A stretch of DNA of 64,000 bases from Aurantibacter crassamenti (GCF_016811105.1 NZ_JAFBGM010000001.1:1926126-1990125); one strand, 5' to 3'; positions 53,436 to 63,236 are shown, counted from the stretch's first letter. Numbers and translations: made by a program. Notes: generated by a model from the letters alone, not told the origin.

Positions 53436-54494
53436 TCAAACTTGGTAAACGATGGCGTTTACATTCATGCCAGCGCCAACACTTGCAAAGATAACAACAT
53501 CTCCTTTTTCTATCGATTGATTAGCTATTTTTCCGTTACGTACCATGTCATATAATGTAGGAATGGTTGCAACTGAGCTATTTCCCATTTCATGAATGTT
53601 CATTGGCATAATTCCATCAGGCATATCCATATTGAAAAGTTCATAAAACCGTTTTACAATTGCCTCATCCATTTTTTCATTTGCTTGATGAATGAAAATT
53701 TTCTTTACTGCCGTGATTTCTTGTCCGCTTTTTAAAAGACAATTTTTCATTGCTTGAGGTACAACAGTTAAAGCAAATTCGTAGATTTTTCTACCATACA
53801 TTTTTATATATCGGCGATCTTCCTCAAGTTCATTGTTGTAAGAATTTCCAAAGAACAAATAATAAGCTTCCCCGTTTGCATGTGTTTCAGATGCATGGGC
53901 AAGAATTTTACCCCCATTTTCAGAAGCCTCAATTATTGTGGCGCCCGCTCCATCAGAATATATCATAGAATCACGATCATAGTTATCTACAACTCTTGAA
54001 AGAGTTTCAGCACCGATAACCAAACATTTTTTGGCTATACCACTTTTGATAAAGGCATTGGCTTGAATAACACCTTCAATCCAGCCTGGGCAACCAAAAA
54101 GCATATCATAAGCAACACATCTCGGATTTTTAATTTTGAGGTTATGTTTAACACGAGATGCTAAGCTGGGTAGTGTGTCTCCTTGTGATTTTCCATAAGA
54201 AACATCTCCAAAGTTGTGCGCAAAAATGACATAATCAAGATCTTCTTTATTGATACCCGAATCTTCAATAGCTTTTTCAGCAGCAATTGAAGCAATATCA
54301 GAAGTGTTTAAATTATTATCAACATATCGCCTTTTTGCGATACCAGTAATTGATTTGAATTTATGAATGATTACTTCATTGGAATGCTTTAATGCTGAGC
54401 CATCAGAATTTAGAAATTCATTTTCGGAAAAATGATCATTTTCCGTAATCTGGCTCGGAATATAACAACCTGTACCTGAGATACCGATATTCAT
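53436..54494 (-). CDS. 3-oxoacyl-ACP synthase III family protein
   Basis: A 352-aa thiolase-fold condensing enzyme. The Cys nucleophile lies in MLFGCPGWIEGVIQAN, the His in FIHQANEKM and the Asn in MGNSSVATIPTL, so the KAS III triad is complete. It differs from housekeeping FabH in length and in sitting with a methyltransferase and a glycosyltransferase. A specialised acyl chain or ketone product is more likely than bulk fatty acid synthesis. It is the first gene of the operon. Confidence 0.88.
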   Translation of the reverse strand: MNIGISGTGCYIPSQITENDHFSENEFLNSDGSALKHSNEVIIHKFKSITGIAKRRYVDNNLNTSDIASIAAEKAIEDSGINKEDLDYVIFAHNFGDVSYGKSQGDTLPSLASRVKHNLKIKNPRCVAYDMLFGCPGWIEGVIQANAFIKSGIAKKCLVIGAETLSRVVDNYDRDSMIYSDGAGATIIEASENGGKILAHASETHANGEAYYLFFGNSYNNELEEDRRYIKMYGRKIYEFALTVVPQAMKNCLLKSGQEITAVKKIFIHQANEKMDEAIVKRFYELFNMDMPDGIMPMNIHEMGNSSVATIPTLYDMVRNGKIANQSIEKGDVVIFASVGAGMNVNAIVYQV

Positions 54495-54612
54495 GAGGAA
54501 CTAATTTTTGGTCTAGTAATGTCAAGGTAGTAAAATCACAATTTTTTTGTTTTTAGACCAATCAAATCTTATGATGTTCAGCATGTTCTTATTTTAAAAT
54601 GAATTAAAATAA

Positions 54613-54641
54613 AAAGGCTCTTGAAATTGTCAAGAGCCTTT
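54613..54641 (-). terminator. Terminator after gcvP
   Basis: AAAGGCTCTTG and CAAGAGCCTTT form an 11-bp stem with a 7-base loop and flanking A/T runs, 25 bases past the gcvP stop. Confidence 0.82.
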
Positions 54642-54665
54642 ATTTATAAGTGTTCAAGCTTATTT

Positions 54666-57509
54666 TTAAGCCTCGGCGTAAGCTTCAATAGGCGTGCAAG
54701 TACAAATAAGATTACGGTCGCCATAGGCATCATCTACGCGCCTTACAGACGGCCAAAACTTGTTGTTAGCAATATATTCTAAAGGAAAAGCTGCTTTTTG
54801 TCTACTATACGGAAACTGCCATTCGTCTTTTGTAAGCATTTCTAATGTGTGCGGTGCATTTTTTAAAACATTGTTTGGACTATCTGATGTGGTTTCGTCA
54901 ATTTCTTCTCGAATAGCCAACATAGCATCACAAAAGCGATCAAGCTCTGCCAAACTCTCACTCTCAGTTGGTTCTATCATAAGCGTGCCCGCGACCGGAA
55001 ATGAAACTGTAGGTGCATGAAAACCATAATCCATTAATCTTTTGGCAATATCTGTCACTTCAATGCCATTCATTTTAAAAGGTCTGCAATCAACAATCAT
55101 TTCGTGTGCTGCTCTACCTTGTTCACCAGAATAAAGCACATCAAATTTACCGTTCAATCGTTCTTTAATATAGTTTGCGTTTAAGATGGCTATTTTAGTT
55201 GATTGGGTTAAACCAGCTTCTCCAAGCATTTTAATATATCCGTAGGATATCAAACAAACCAAAGAACTACCCCAAGGAGCCCCAGAAATAGCACTGATAG
55301 CATTAGCTCCACCAGTTTTGATAACAGGATTTCCAGGAAGAAAAGGTGCTAACTGTTTAGCAACACAAATTGGCCCAACACCAGGGCCTCCACCACCATG
55401 TGGAATAGCAAAAGTCTTATGTAAATTTAAATGGCAAACATCTGCACCAATTGTAGCAGGGTTTGTTAAGCCAACTTGTGCATTCATGTTGGCACCATCC
55501 ATATAAACTTGGCCACCATTGTCGTGAATTAGTTTTGTAATTTGTTTTATGGAAGATTCAAATACACCATGTGTTGATGGGTATGTAACCATTAAAGCTG
55601 CCAAATTTTCTTTATGTAGTATTGCTTTTTCTTCTAAATCTGAAACGTCTATATTGCCTTTATCATCAGTTTTAGTCACAACTACCTTCATGCCTGCCAT
55701 TACAGCTGAAGCCGGATTGGTACCATGAGCTGAAGCCGGAATAAGACAAATGTTTCTGTGGTCTTCACCATTCGCAGCATGAAACGCTCGAATTGTCATA
55801 AGTCCTGCATATTCACCTTGCGCACCTGAATTGGGTTGTAATGAAGTAGCAGCAAAACCTGTAATAACACTCAGTTGGTTTTCTAGCTCTTTAAGAATAA
55901 TTTGATATCCCTCAGCTTGTTCAACTAGCGCAAATGGGTGAATATTTCCCCATTCAGCCCAACTTAAAGGAAGCATTTCAGATGCCGCGTTCAATTTCAT
56001 AGTGCAACTGCCTAATGAAATCATTGAATGATTAAGTGCTAAATCTTTGCGTTCTAATCTTTTAATATACCGCATCATTTCGGTTTCAGAATGATAGGAA
56101 TTGAAAACAGTATCTTCTAAAAATGGCGTGTTTCTTTTAAGATTGTACCCTATACTTTCGTGATCCTCAGAAGAAAACGAAACATTTTCATTTGAAGCAC
56201 CAAATAGTGACCCTAGTATTTTGATGTCATCAATTGTAGTTGCCTCATTAATAGCGATTGAAATCTCATTTTCAGAAATAAAATTTAAATTGATGCCCTG
56301 ATCTTGTGCCTTAACTAAAAGTTCAGGAGCATTTTTAACTCGTAACTTAAGTGTATCAAAATAATTTGAATTTATCTGTTCAATTCCGATTTCACTTAAA
56401 ATTAAACGTAAGTATTTGGCTTTAGCATGTACTTGCTCTGCAATATATTGTAATCCTTTAGGGCCGTGATAAACAGCGTACATGCCGGCCATAACAGCTA
56501 ATAGTACTTGGGCAGTGCATATATTTGAAGTGGCTTTATCACGTTTAATATGTTGTTCACGTGTCTGAAGGGCCATGCGTAAAGCGGGCTTGCCTTCAAT
56601 ATCTTTAGTTAATCCAATAATACGCCCAGGAATACTTCTTTTGTAAGCTTCCTTAGTGGCGAAAAATGCAGCATGTGGTCCGCCATAACCTAATGGAATT
56701 CCAAACCTTTGGGTTGTGCCAACCACTACATCTACTCCAAATTCGCCTGGTGCTTTTAACATCACCAAACTTAAAATATCTGCAGCCACTGCCACTTTTA
56801 TACCGTGTTCATTAGCATTGCGAACAAAATCTGTATAGTCATGCACTTGACCATGTTTGCCGGGATATTGTAATAGGGCACCAAAAAAGTCAGTTGAGAA
56901 ATCAAAATTTTCATGATTGCCAATGACCAATTCAATATGTAAAGGTGTAGATCGTGTTTGTAGAACTGAAAGTGTTTGTGGTAGAACTTCTTCAGAAACA
57001 AAGAATTTCATCACATTACCTTTCTTTTGCTCACGAGAACGTACATCAAAAAGCAGCGCCATGGCTTCGGCTGCGGCTGTACTTTCATCTAAAAGCGATG
57101 CATTTGCTAACTCCATTCCTGTAAGATCACAGACCATGGTTTGAAAGTTAAGTAATGCCTCTAGTCTACCTTGTGCAATTTCAGCTTGATAAGGCGTGTA
57201 AGCGGTGTACCAACCTGGGTTCTCAAGTATATTTCTTTTAATAACAGAGGGGGTAAGGCTTTCATGATATCCTAAACCGATGTAACTTTTAAAAACAGAA
57301 TTCTTTTTAGCTAAATTTTGTAGATGAACTAAATATTCATTTTCACTTAGTGCAGGTGGTAAATCTAATTTCGCTTTGAGCCTTATGTCATTAGGAATAG
57401 TCTCAGAAATTAATTGGTCAAGATTAGCTACCCCAATTTTATCAAACATTTTTTGATAATCGTTTTCGCTAATGCCAATATGACGGAGGGCAAACAAATC
57501 TGTTCTCAT
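54666..57509 (-). CDS. gcvP: Glycine dehydrogenase (decarboxylating), P protein
   Basis: A 947-aa pyridoxal-phosphate enzyme of the glycine cleavage system. The N-terminal half carries SYIGLGYHESLTPSVIKRN and YTPYQAEIAQGRLEALLNFQ. The C-terminal half has the cofactor Lys in NLHKTFAIPHGGGGPG and the preceding ANMNAQVGL and HGTNPASA motifs. The two halves are fused, as in most Gram-negative bacteria. The frame opens at 57536, but the ATG at 57509 (MRTDLFALRHIG) is the conventional start. It appears monocistronic. Confidence 0.96.
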   Translation of the reverse strand: MRTDLFALRHIGISENDYQKMFDKIGVANLDQLISETIPNDIRLKAKLDLPPALSENEYLVHLQNLAKKNSVFKSYIGLGYHESLTPSVIKRNILENPGWYTAYTPYQAEIAQGRLEALLNFQTMVCDLTGMELANASLLDESTAAAEAMALLFDVRSREQKKGNVMKFFVSEEVLPQTLSVLQTRSTPLHIELVIGNHENFDFSTDFFGALLQYPGKHGQVHDYTDFVRNANEHGIKVAVAADILSLVMLKAPGEFGVDVVVGTTQRFGIPLGYGGPHAAFFATKEAYKRSIPGRIIGLTKDIEGKPALRMALQTREQHIKRDKATSNICTAQVLLAVMAGMYAVYHGPKGLQYIAEQVHAKAKYLRLILSEIGIEQINSNYFDTLKLRVKNAPELLVKAQDQGINLNFISENEISIAINEATTIDDIKILGSLFGASNENVSFSSEDHESIGYNLKRNTPFLEDTVFNSYHSETEMMRYIKRLERKDLALNHSMISLGSCTMKLNAASEMLPLSWAEWGNIHPFALVEQAEGYQIILKELENQLSVITGFAATSLQPNSGAQGEYAGLMTIRAFHAANGEDHRNICLIPASAHGTNPASAVMAGMKVVVTKTDDKGNIDVSDLEEKAILHKENLAALMVTYPSTHGVFESSIKQITKLIHDNGGQVYMDGANMNAQVGLTNPATIGADVCHLNLHKTFAIPHGGGGPGVGPICVAKQLAPFLPGNPVIKTGGANAISAISGAPWGSSLVCLISYGYIKMLGEAGLTQSTKIAILNANYIKERLNGKFDVLYSGEQGRAAHEMIVDCRPFKMNGIEVTDIAKRLMDYGFHAPTVSFPVAGTLMIEPTESESLAELDRFCDAMLAIREEIDETTSDSPNNVLKNAPHTLEMLTKDEWQFPYSRQKAAFPLEYIANNKFWPSVRRVDDAYGDRNLICTCTPIEAYAEA

Positions 57510-57639
57510 AGTTATATTAAAAAAGAAAGAGAACAAAAATAGGTATTAATCAAATTAAACTTGGTGGGTTTTCGATACCTATAAGACAAAGTTTTTAACT
57601 AAAACCATAGCTTATTAACAGTTTAGTTACTTTTATACT

Positions 57640-58464
57640 GTGAATGTTTTCAGACGTATTTTTGATTTCTACCTTGATGCCAGTATTCATGTGGCTTTAT
57701 CGGTATATTCTTTAGTCTGGTTGTCAGGGTATATGTTGAATATATCTATTGATATTGACCTTGCACTTTTTCTGTTTTTTGGGTCAATCGCTAGTTATAA
57801 TTTTGTGAAGTATGGGTTGGAAGCCGAGAAGTATATTTTAGTAGCCAACAGGTACCATAAAAATATTCAGTTTTTAAGTATTATAGCACTAGGTTTAGCC
57901 TGTTTTCATGCTTATTATTTAAATTATGATACTTGGATTGGGCTAATAGTTCTTTCTATTTTAACAGGGCTCTATGCAATTCCGGTGTTGCCTCATGCCA
58001 AGAATTTAAGAAGTTTAAGCGGATTTAAAATTGTTGTTGTAGCATTAGTTTGGTCTGGTGCTACAGTTTTACTGCCAATTTTTCAAATAGAATCTAATAT
58101 TAATTGGGATGTTGAAATTGAAACAATACAACGATTTTTAATGGTTCTCGTTTTATTGTTACCATTTGAAATTCGAGATCTTCGTTACGATCCACCTGAA
58201 TTGAAAACGGTTCCACAGCGTTATGGCGTGAGAAATACTAAAAAAATAGGAGTGGTTTTGGTGGTGATTATTTTAATGTTGACATTTTTTAAAGACAATC
58301 TGCAGTTAATTGAGATACTGGTTAAGATCAGTCTTAGTCTTTCATTAATTCTAGCTGTACTAATTACTTCTAAAACTCGAAGTAAGTATTATGCATCATT
58401 TTGGGTAGAATCTTTACCTATCTTTTGGTTGGCAATAGCCTGGGTGTTAAGGGAAATTTTTTAG
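57640..58464 (+). CDS. UbiA-like polytopic membrane protein
   Basis: A 274-aa membrane protein with seven to eight helices, similar in layout to UbiA prenyltransferases. The second Asp motif is recognisable as EIRDLRYDPPELKTVPQRYG near 184-203. The first N-D-x-x-D motif is degraded (GSIASYNFVKYG). It starts with GTG at 57640. Because the first metal site is incomplete, prenyl transfer is uncertain. It is convergent with the small zinc-motif gene, overlapping by 4 bases. Confidence 0.7.
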   Translation: MNVFRRIFDFYLDASIHVALSVYSLVWLSGYMLNISIDIDLALFLFFGSIASYNFVKYGLEAEKYILVANRYHKNIQFLSIIALGLACFHAYYLNYDTWIGLIVLSILTGLYAIPVLPHAKNLRSLSGFKIVVVALVWSGATVLLPIFQIESNINWDVEIETIQRFLMVLVLLLPFEIRDLRYDPPELKTVPQRYGVRNTKKIGVVLVVIILMLTFFKDNLQLIEILVKISLSLSLILAVLITSKTRSKYYASFWVESLPIFWLAIAWVLREIF

Positions 58465-58688
58465 CTTTCTTTTTTTAAGAATTCTTTCATAAGAACTTTT
58501 TCTTGCTCTGAAAGACTTCGAAGTTTAGCTTTTTCACAAATAGAAGTCAATTTGGCATTCTTTTCAGAATGCACTGTACAATTTTTACAAGCAAATAAAT
58601 GAAATCGAAGCTTTAATTTATCTAAAAAAGATGCTTCATTATATTGTGCTTTGTTGCAAATTACTGCTGCTTTTTCACAAGATGTCAT
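58461..58688 (-). CDS. Small zinc-motif protein, probable anti-sigma factor
   Basis: A 75-aa protein. HLFACKNC at about residues 30-37 fits the H-x3-C-x2-C motif of zinc anti-sigma domains, and the rest is short charged helices with no membrane segment. It overlaps the end of the ECF sigma gene by 4 bases (ATGA-type), the usual arrangement of sigma and anti-sigma pairs. Family assignment is inferred from motif and context. Confidence 0.75.
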   Translation of the reverse strand: MTSCEKAAVICNKAQYNEASFLDKLKLRFHLFACKNCTVHSEKNAKLTSICEKAKLRSLSEQEKVLMKEFLKKES

Positions 58689-59245
58689 AATTCAAACCAG
58701 TTTTGATTTAAACAACCCACTAGCGCAGTACGCGCTCTGTGAATCATTACCCACAAATTAGACGGGTTAATGTCAAGTTCATTACAAATGTCTTCAGTAC
58801 TCATGCCTTGAATAGTTTTCATTTTGAAAACCATAGATTGTTTTTTAGGAAGTTTAGAAACACAATCATGTATTGCAAGTCCAAGTTCTTCATTTTCAAT
58901 AGCATCATTCTCAAAATTGCTAAATGGGTCAGCTACCTGTTCTTCAAGCCAATCTCCTTCTGAATCAGAAGAGGCATTGTAGTTCATACGAACCTCTGCT
59001 TTGCCTTTTTTAGAATTTATTTTACGATAGTGATCAATTACTTTTCGTTTGAGAATTGCAATTAACCACGTGCGTTCAGCGGCATCCCCTTTATAGTTTT
59101 TGGCCGATTTTAAACCAGCGAAAAAGGTTTCTTGCACTAAATCTTTTGCTATTTCAGCGTCACTCACCCTACCAACAGCATAGTTGAAAAGGTAGTCGGC
59201 ATAAGAATCGACCCAAGTCTCAGGAAATAATTGATTTGTTGGCAT
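58685..59245 (-). CDS. ECF-type RNA polymerase sigma factor
   Basis: A 186-aa sigma-70-family factor. Region 2 contains EIAKDLVQETFFAGLKS (-10 recognition), and region 4 contains MSTEDICNELDINPSNLWVMIHRAR (-35 recognition HTH). The frame is open from 59332, but a TACTTTTG promoter box at 59263-59270 lies inside that extension, so the ATG at 59245 is used. It is followed by a zinc anti-sigma-like gene and may respond to an envelope or redox signal; the regulon is unknown. Confidence 0.92.
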   Translation of the reverse strand: MPTNQLFPETWVDSYADYLFNYAVGRVSDAEIAKDLVQETFFAGLKSAKNYKGDAAERTWLIAILKRKVIDHYRKINSKKGKAEVRMNYNASSDSEGDWLEEQVADPFSNFENDAIENEELGLAIHDCVSKLPKKQSMVFKMKTIQGMSTEDICNELDINPSNLWVMIHRARTALVGCLNQNWFEL

Positions 59246-59262
59246 TTGTTTATTGTCACCAC

Positions 59263-59270
59263 CAAAAGTA
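59263..59270 (-). promoter_or_regulatory. ECF sigma gene -7 box deciding its start
   Basis: TACTTTTG on the minus strand is a full TAnnTTTG match, 17 bases upstream of the ATG at 59245. Its position argues against the longer reading from 59332. Confidence 0.55.
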
Positions 59271-59339
59271 ATAGAATTAGATTTAATTAGCTTCATATTT
59301 TCGTTCTGGTATTCATATTTTATTGCTGGCATAATTTTC

Positions 59340-59347
59340 TATCTTTG
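59340..59347 (+). promoter_or_regulatory. Rhodanese gene -7 box
   Basis: TATCTTTG is a full TAnnTTTG match, ending 16 bases before the ATG at 59364. Confidence 0.6.
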
Positions 59348-59363
59348 ATAAAATCAGTTATTT

Positions 59364-59717
59364 ATGAAGTATATATTATCTCTTCCGTTTTTCTTTCTTA
59401 TGCTAATAGGCTGTTCTCAAAGTAAAACAAAACCTATCACAGAATTTTCACAAAATGATATCAAAAACGGGATATTAGTTGACGTACGAACTCCTGAAGA
59501 GTATACTGCTGGTCATATAGATAATGCGTTGAATATTAATTGGTTTGATGTTGATTTTAAAACTCAATTCGATTCGGTATCTAAGGATGAGCCTATTTAT
59601 TTGTACTGTAAAATGGGAGGTAGAAGTGCTAAAGCCCAAGAAAAACTAAAATCATTGGGATTCACTAATGTGATTAATTTGGAAGGTGGTTATGACGCTT
59701 TGAAAGAAAAAGAATAG
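59364..59717 (+). CDS. Rhodanese-domain lipoprotein
   Basis: A 117-aa exported protein. The lipobox LIGC places the lipidated Cys near residue 17. The single rhodanese domain has VDVRTPEEYTAGHIDNALNI and the active-site loop YCKMGGRS with catalytic Cys near residue 89. Such proteins carry a persulfide and act in sulfur transfer or thiol relay in the periplasm. It is divergent from the sigma-factor gene. Confidence 0.9.
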   Translation: MKYILSLPFFFLMLIGCSQSKTKPITEFSQNDIKNGILVDVRTPEEYTAGHIDNALNINWFDVDFKTQFDSVSKDEPIYLYCKMGGRSAKAQEKLKSLGFTNVINLEGGYDALKEKE

Positions 59718-59806
59718 TTTAATAGTTAGTTATGTGGTTTTTCGGAATTTCCAGTTATTCTAAACATGCTTATCAGGAAATAGAAAATTTATAATCAACC
59801 CATCTG

Positions 59807-60205
59807 TTAATTTTCTTGGAGGATAATCTTTAGAAGCTGTTTATTAATTGGTTTTATGATGTAATCAGAAATTTCAGATATTTTTTTTACTCTTTCAATA
59901 TCCACAGGGTCCACCGAAGAAGATACCATGTAAATAACTATATTTTTTTCTATTTGTGGCTTAATCTTTATATATTCTTCTATGAACCGAAAGCCATCCA
60001 TTACCGGCATATCAATATCTAGAAAAATAATGTCTGGCAGATTATTTTCATTCTCAATATTAGACAGTATAAAATCAAATGCTTCTGCGCCATTTTTAAA
60101 CGCAATAATATTGTTTGTAGCATTCAATGATTTTAGATTAATCTGTATGGTAAATTGAAAAATATCATCATCATCTACCAAGCATAAATTTAAATTATTG
60201 CGCAT
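59807..60205 (-). CDS. Single-domain (CheY-like) response regulator
   Basis: A 132-aa receiver domain with no output domain. The acidic pocket is LVDDDD near residue 9, the phosphoacceptor is Asp63 in IIFLDIDMPVMDG, and the conserved Lys lies in YIIKPINKQ. It follows the six-PAS kinase by 7 bases on the same strand and is its probable partner. Output may pass to another protein by binding or phosphorelay. Confidence 0.93.
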   Translation of the reverse strand: MRNNLNLCLVDDDDIFQFTIQINLKSLNATNNIIAFKNGAEAFDFILSNIENENNLPDIIFLDIDMPVMDGFRFIEEYIKIKPQIEKNIVIYMVSSSVDPVDIERVKKISEISDYIIKPINKQLLKIILQEN

Positions 60206-60212
60206 ATTAATT

Positions 60213-63200
60213 TTAGTTAAGGTTCAAAGTAAATGTAGTGCCTTTATTTACTTCACTTTCAGCTGATATTGTTCCGCCCATTGTTTCTACTTGGGCTTTA
60301 GTGATAAATAATCCAAATCCTTTTGCATCAGGATGGCTATGAAAAACTTTATTTAATCCAAATAGTTTATGACCATTATTCTTTAAATCAATGCCCAAAC
60401 CGTTATCCTTAAATTTTAGTATTATTTTTCCATTTAAATTTTCCGTTGTCACCCTAATTTTAGGTGCTCGATCTTCTGATTTATACTTAATGGCATTCCC
60501 TATTAAATTTAGAAAAATACTTTCTATGTAAATTTTATTATAAATAATTTCAGGGGCATTTGAGAAATTTCCTTCTATGGTTGCTTCTGATTGCATTATA
60601 TCAGCAACTAATATTTCTTCGGTTTTCTTAAGAATTTCTTCAAACGAAATTTTTTCTTTTTCAATTGATTGATTACTCTTTATTCTCAATGATTCAACAA
60701 GCGTATTTAAAGTTAATGTAAGGTGGTCTATTACAATTTCAAACTTTTCAAATAATATTGCTTTTTCTATCTCACTAGTTTCATCTTGATAGATGTTTAT
60801 TAATGCATTTAAATTACTAACTGGTGATCGTAAATTATGCGAAGTGATATGATTAAATTCAGCGAGTTGATCGTTTTGAATTTTTAGTTTTTTGGCGGAA
60901 TTTTCTAGTTCAATATTTGCATTTATGATTTTTAATTCAGCATTTCTTTGTTCGGTAATATCTTGAGTAGTCCCTAATACTTTAATTACTTCACCATTAT
61001 CATTAGTTTTTATTTTTCCGGAATGTTCAACGAAAATGATGGATCCATCTCTTTTTTTTATGCGATGGCTAATTTTATTAAATTTCTTTTTTTTAATGCT
61101 TTCCACCGTGTTTTGGAGAATAATTTCTTGGTCTTCAAGAGGTATTCGCTCTAAATATAAATCATGAGTCATTGGGATGACATACTCGAAATCAAATATT
61201 TTATATAAGTTGTCTGACCATATTAATGAGTTGTTAGTTAAATCCCATTCCCAGTTACCAATCATTGCAATTTCTTCTGCTATACTTAATTGTTCGTTTT
61301 TTGTTAGTATCTCAGTTTCTCTTCTTTTAATTTCTGTAACATCTTGCGTCGTGCCAACTAGTTCAGTTACGTGACCATTTTGATCAGTAATTACATAACC
61401 AATCACTTCAAAAGTTTTGATTGTGCCATCATCTGAAATCATACGATACGTAAATTTGTTGAGCTTTTTAGTTTTAAGAATTTCTTTTGTAATTGCACTT
61501 ATTTTTTCTTTATCGTCTGGATGTACTCGAGTGGACAATAATTTTAGACTCATTTTTGTGCCCATTTCAAAACCTAAGATTCTATATAAATTTTCTGACC
61601 ATATAAATTCATCTTTAATAGCATTCCATTTCCAATTTCCAATCTTTGCCATTTCCTCGGCATTGCTTAATTGGTGATTTTTTTCTAATAATTCGGATTC
61701 TCTTTTTTTGATTTCACTAACATCTTGTGTTGAACCCATTACCTCGATTATTTGGCCGTTATTATCAGTTGCGACTTGCCCCACGATATAATGGTTGTAG
61801 ATGGTGCCATCTTCTAATATTATTCGATAATAGAAATTCTCAAATGTCTTTGTTTCAATTATTTTAGACCTGTAATGCTCTGCCATGTCTAAATCTTCGG
61901 GGTGTATGCGAGTTGATAATAACTTTAGGCTTATTTTAGCTCCTACCTCAAAACCAAACATTTTATAAAGGTTGTCGGACCAAGTGAATTCATTTTTTTC
62001 TGGTTTCCATTGCCAAAAGCCAATTTGCGCCATTGCTTCTGAAATAGACATCAGTTTATTCTTTTGCAACAACTCAAGCTCAATATTTTTACTTTCAGTA
62101 ATATCTTGACAAGTGCCAAACATTTTTAGCACATCACCATTTTCATTGGTGATTATTTTTCCAACTGTTTTAATGGTTTTTATGGTGCCATCTCTCAATT
62201 GTATTTTATAAGTAGAATTACGAAAATTTCCATCTTGCATGCCCGCATTAAGTTTGGAAATTACTTCATTCCTATCCTCTTCATGAACATAATTAATATA
62301 TGTTTCAAATGTTATTAATTCATTTTTAGCAACTCCATATATGTTATATAGATTATCAGACCATAGTACCTCATTTGCTATGGGGTTCCATTGCCAATTT
62401 CCTACCAATGTCATTTTTTCTGCAAGTGCCAATTGCTGATTTTTTTCTAACAGCTCAAGCTCCCTGCTATTGCTTTCAGTAATGTCTTGGCAAGTGCCAA
62501 ACATCTTGACAACCTCACCTTGTTCATCACAAATTACTTCACCAAATGATCGAACAGTTTTAATAATTACCTGGTCTACAATAATTCGATGTGTTAGACT
62601 AGGATAGTTTTTATTTTGTATAGCTGATGAAAAATGTTTTACCACATAGTCTTTATCTTCTGGGTGTATGTATTCTTCGTAGGTGTTGGAGGTTATTTTG
62701 CCACCTTTAGCACGACCAAATATTTTATAAAGATTGTCTGACCATATCTCCACATCAGTAATAGCATTCCATTCCCAATAACCAATATTGGTCATTTGCT
62801 CAGCAATAGATAATAGTTTGTTTTTTTGAACTAATACAAGTTCTGAATCTTTACGAGAAGTGATATTAATAGAGCTTCCAAAAATGGTTGTTAAAGTCCC
62901 GTCTTTATAAACAGGTTGACAGTATGTACGTAAATATCTTTTATTGCCTTTGGCTGTAATTATCTCGTGATCAAAATTAAAGGACTTACCTTCTTTTATG
63001 CCTTTAGCATATATTTCTTCTATTAGAATCTTTGCTTTTTGATTTTCTAAAAAATCAAATGCGTTTTCTAAAGTTGGAACAAAGTCTTGATCTACTTCAT
63101 GAATTTCTTTTAATACATCATTCCAATAAATTTCTCCAGTTACTACCGATAACTCAAAAATACCTATGTCTGATATTCTATGCGTTTTTTCTAGAAGTTC

Positions 63201-63236
63201 GTTAGGCTTAAAATTATTGGAGTCTTTATTACTCAT
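60213..63236 (-). CDS. Cytosolic sensor histidine kinase with six PAS domains
   Basis: A 1007-aa kinase lacking any membrane segment. Six PAS/PAC units of about 125 residues follow each other from residue 15 to about 765. The second to sixth share the signature IGNWEW...WSDNLYKIFG and a PAC ending in GTTQDITE. A coiled coil leads to the HisKA-like helix with HITSHNLRSPVSN (His800) and a HATPase domain with NLIGNAIKY, DNGLGI and GFGLFITKAQVETMGG. Ligands are unknown. The near-repeats point to internal duplication. It is co-transcribed with a single-domain response regulator. Confidence 0.93.
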   Translation of the reverse strand: MSNKDSNNFKPNELLEKTHRISDIGIFELSVVTGEIYWNDVLKEIHEVDQDFVPTLENAFDFLENQKAKILIEEIYAKGIKEGKSFNFDHEIITAKGNKRYLRTYCQPVYKDGTLTTIFGSSINITSRKDSELVLVQKNKLLSIAEQMTNIGYWEWNAITDVEIWSDNLYKIFGRAKGGKITSNTYEEYIHPEDKDYVVKHFSSAIQNKNYPSLTHRIIVDQVIIKTVRSFGEVICDEQGEVVKMFGTCQDITESNSRELELLEKNQQLALAEKMTLVGNWQWNPIANEVLWSDNLYNIYGVAKNELITFETYINYVHEEDRNEVISKLNAGMQDGNFRNSTYKIQLRDGTIKTIKTVGKIITNENGDVLKMFGTCQDITESKNIELELLQKNKLMSISEAMAQIGFWQWKPEKNEFTWSDNLYKMFGFEVGAKISLKLLSTRIHPEDLDMAEHYRSKIIETKTFENFYYRIILEDGTIYNHYIVGQVATDNNGQIIEVMGSTQDVSEIKKRESELLEKNHQLSNAEEMAKIGNWKWNAIKDEFIWSENLYRILGFEMGTKMSLKLLSTRVHPDDKEKISAITKEILKTKKLNKFTYRMISDDGTIKTFEVIGYVITDQNGHVTELVGTTQDVTEIKRRETEILTKNEQLSIAEEIAMIGNWEWDLTNNSLIWSDNLYKIFDFEYVIPMTHDLYLERIPLEDQEIILQNTVESIKKKKFNKISHRIKKRDGSIIFVEHSGKIKTNDNGEVIKVLGTTQDITEQRNAELKIINANIELENSAKKLKIQNDQLAEFNHITSHNLRSPVSNLNALINIYQDETSEIEKAILFEKFEIVIDHLTLTLNTLVESLRIKSNQSIEKEKISFEEILKKTEEILVADIMQSEATIEGNFSNAPEIIYNKIYIESIFLNLIGNAIKYKSEDRAPKIRVTTENLNGKIILKFKDNGLGIDLKNNGHKLFGLNKVFHSHPDAKGFGLFITKAQVETMGGTISAESEVNKGTTFTLNLN

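Noticed and set aside
60900-63100. Regularly spaced repeats that might suggest a CRISPR or tandem array
   Set aside because: They are coding repeats from the duplicated PAS domains of the kinase, about 375-400 bp apart, not a spacer array.
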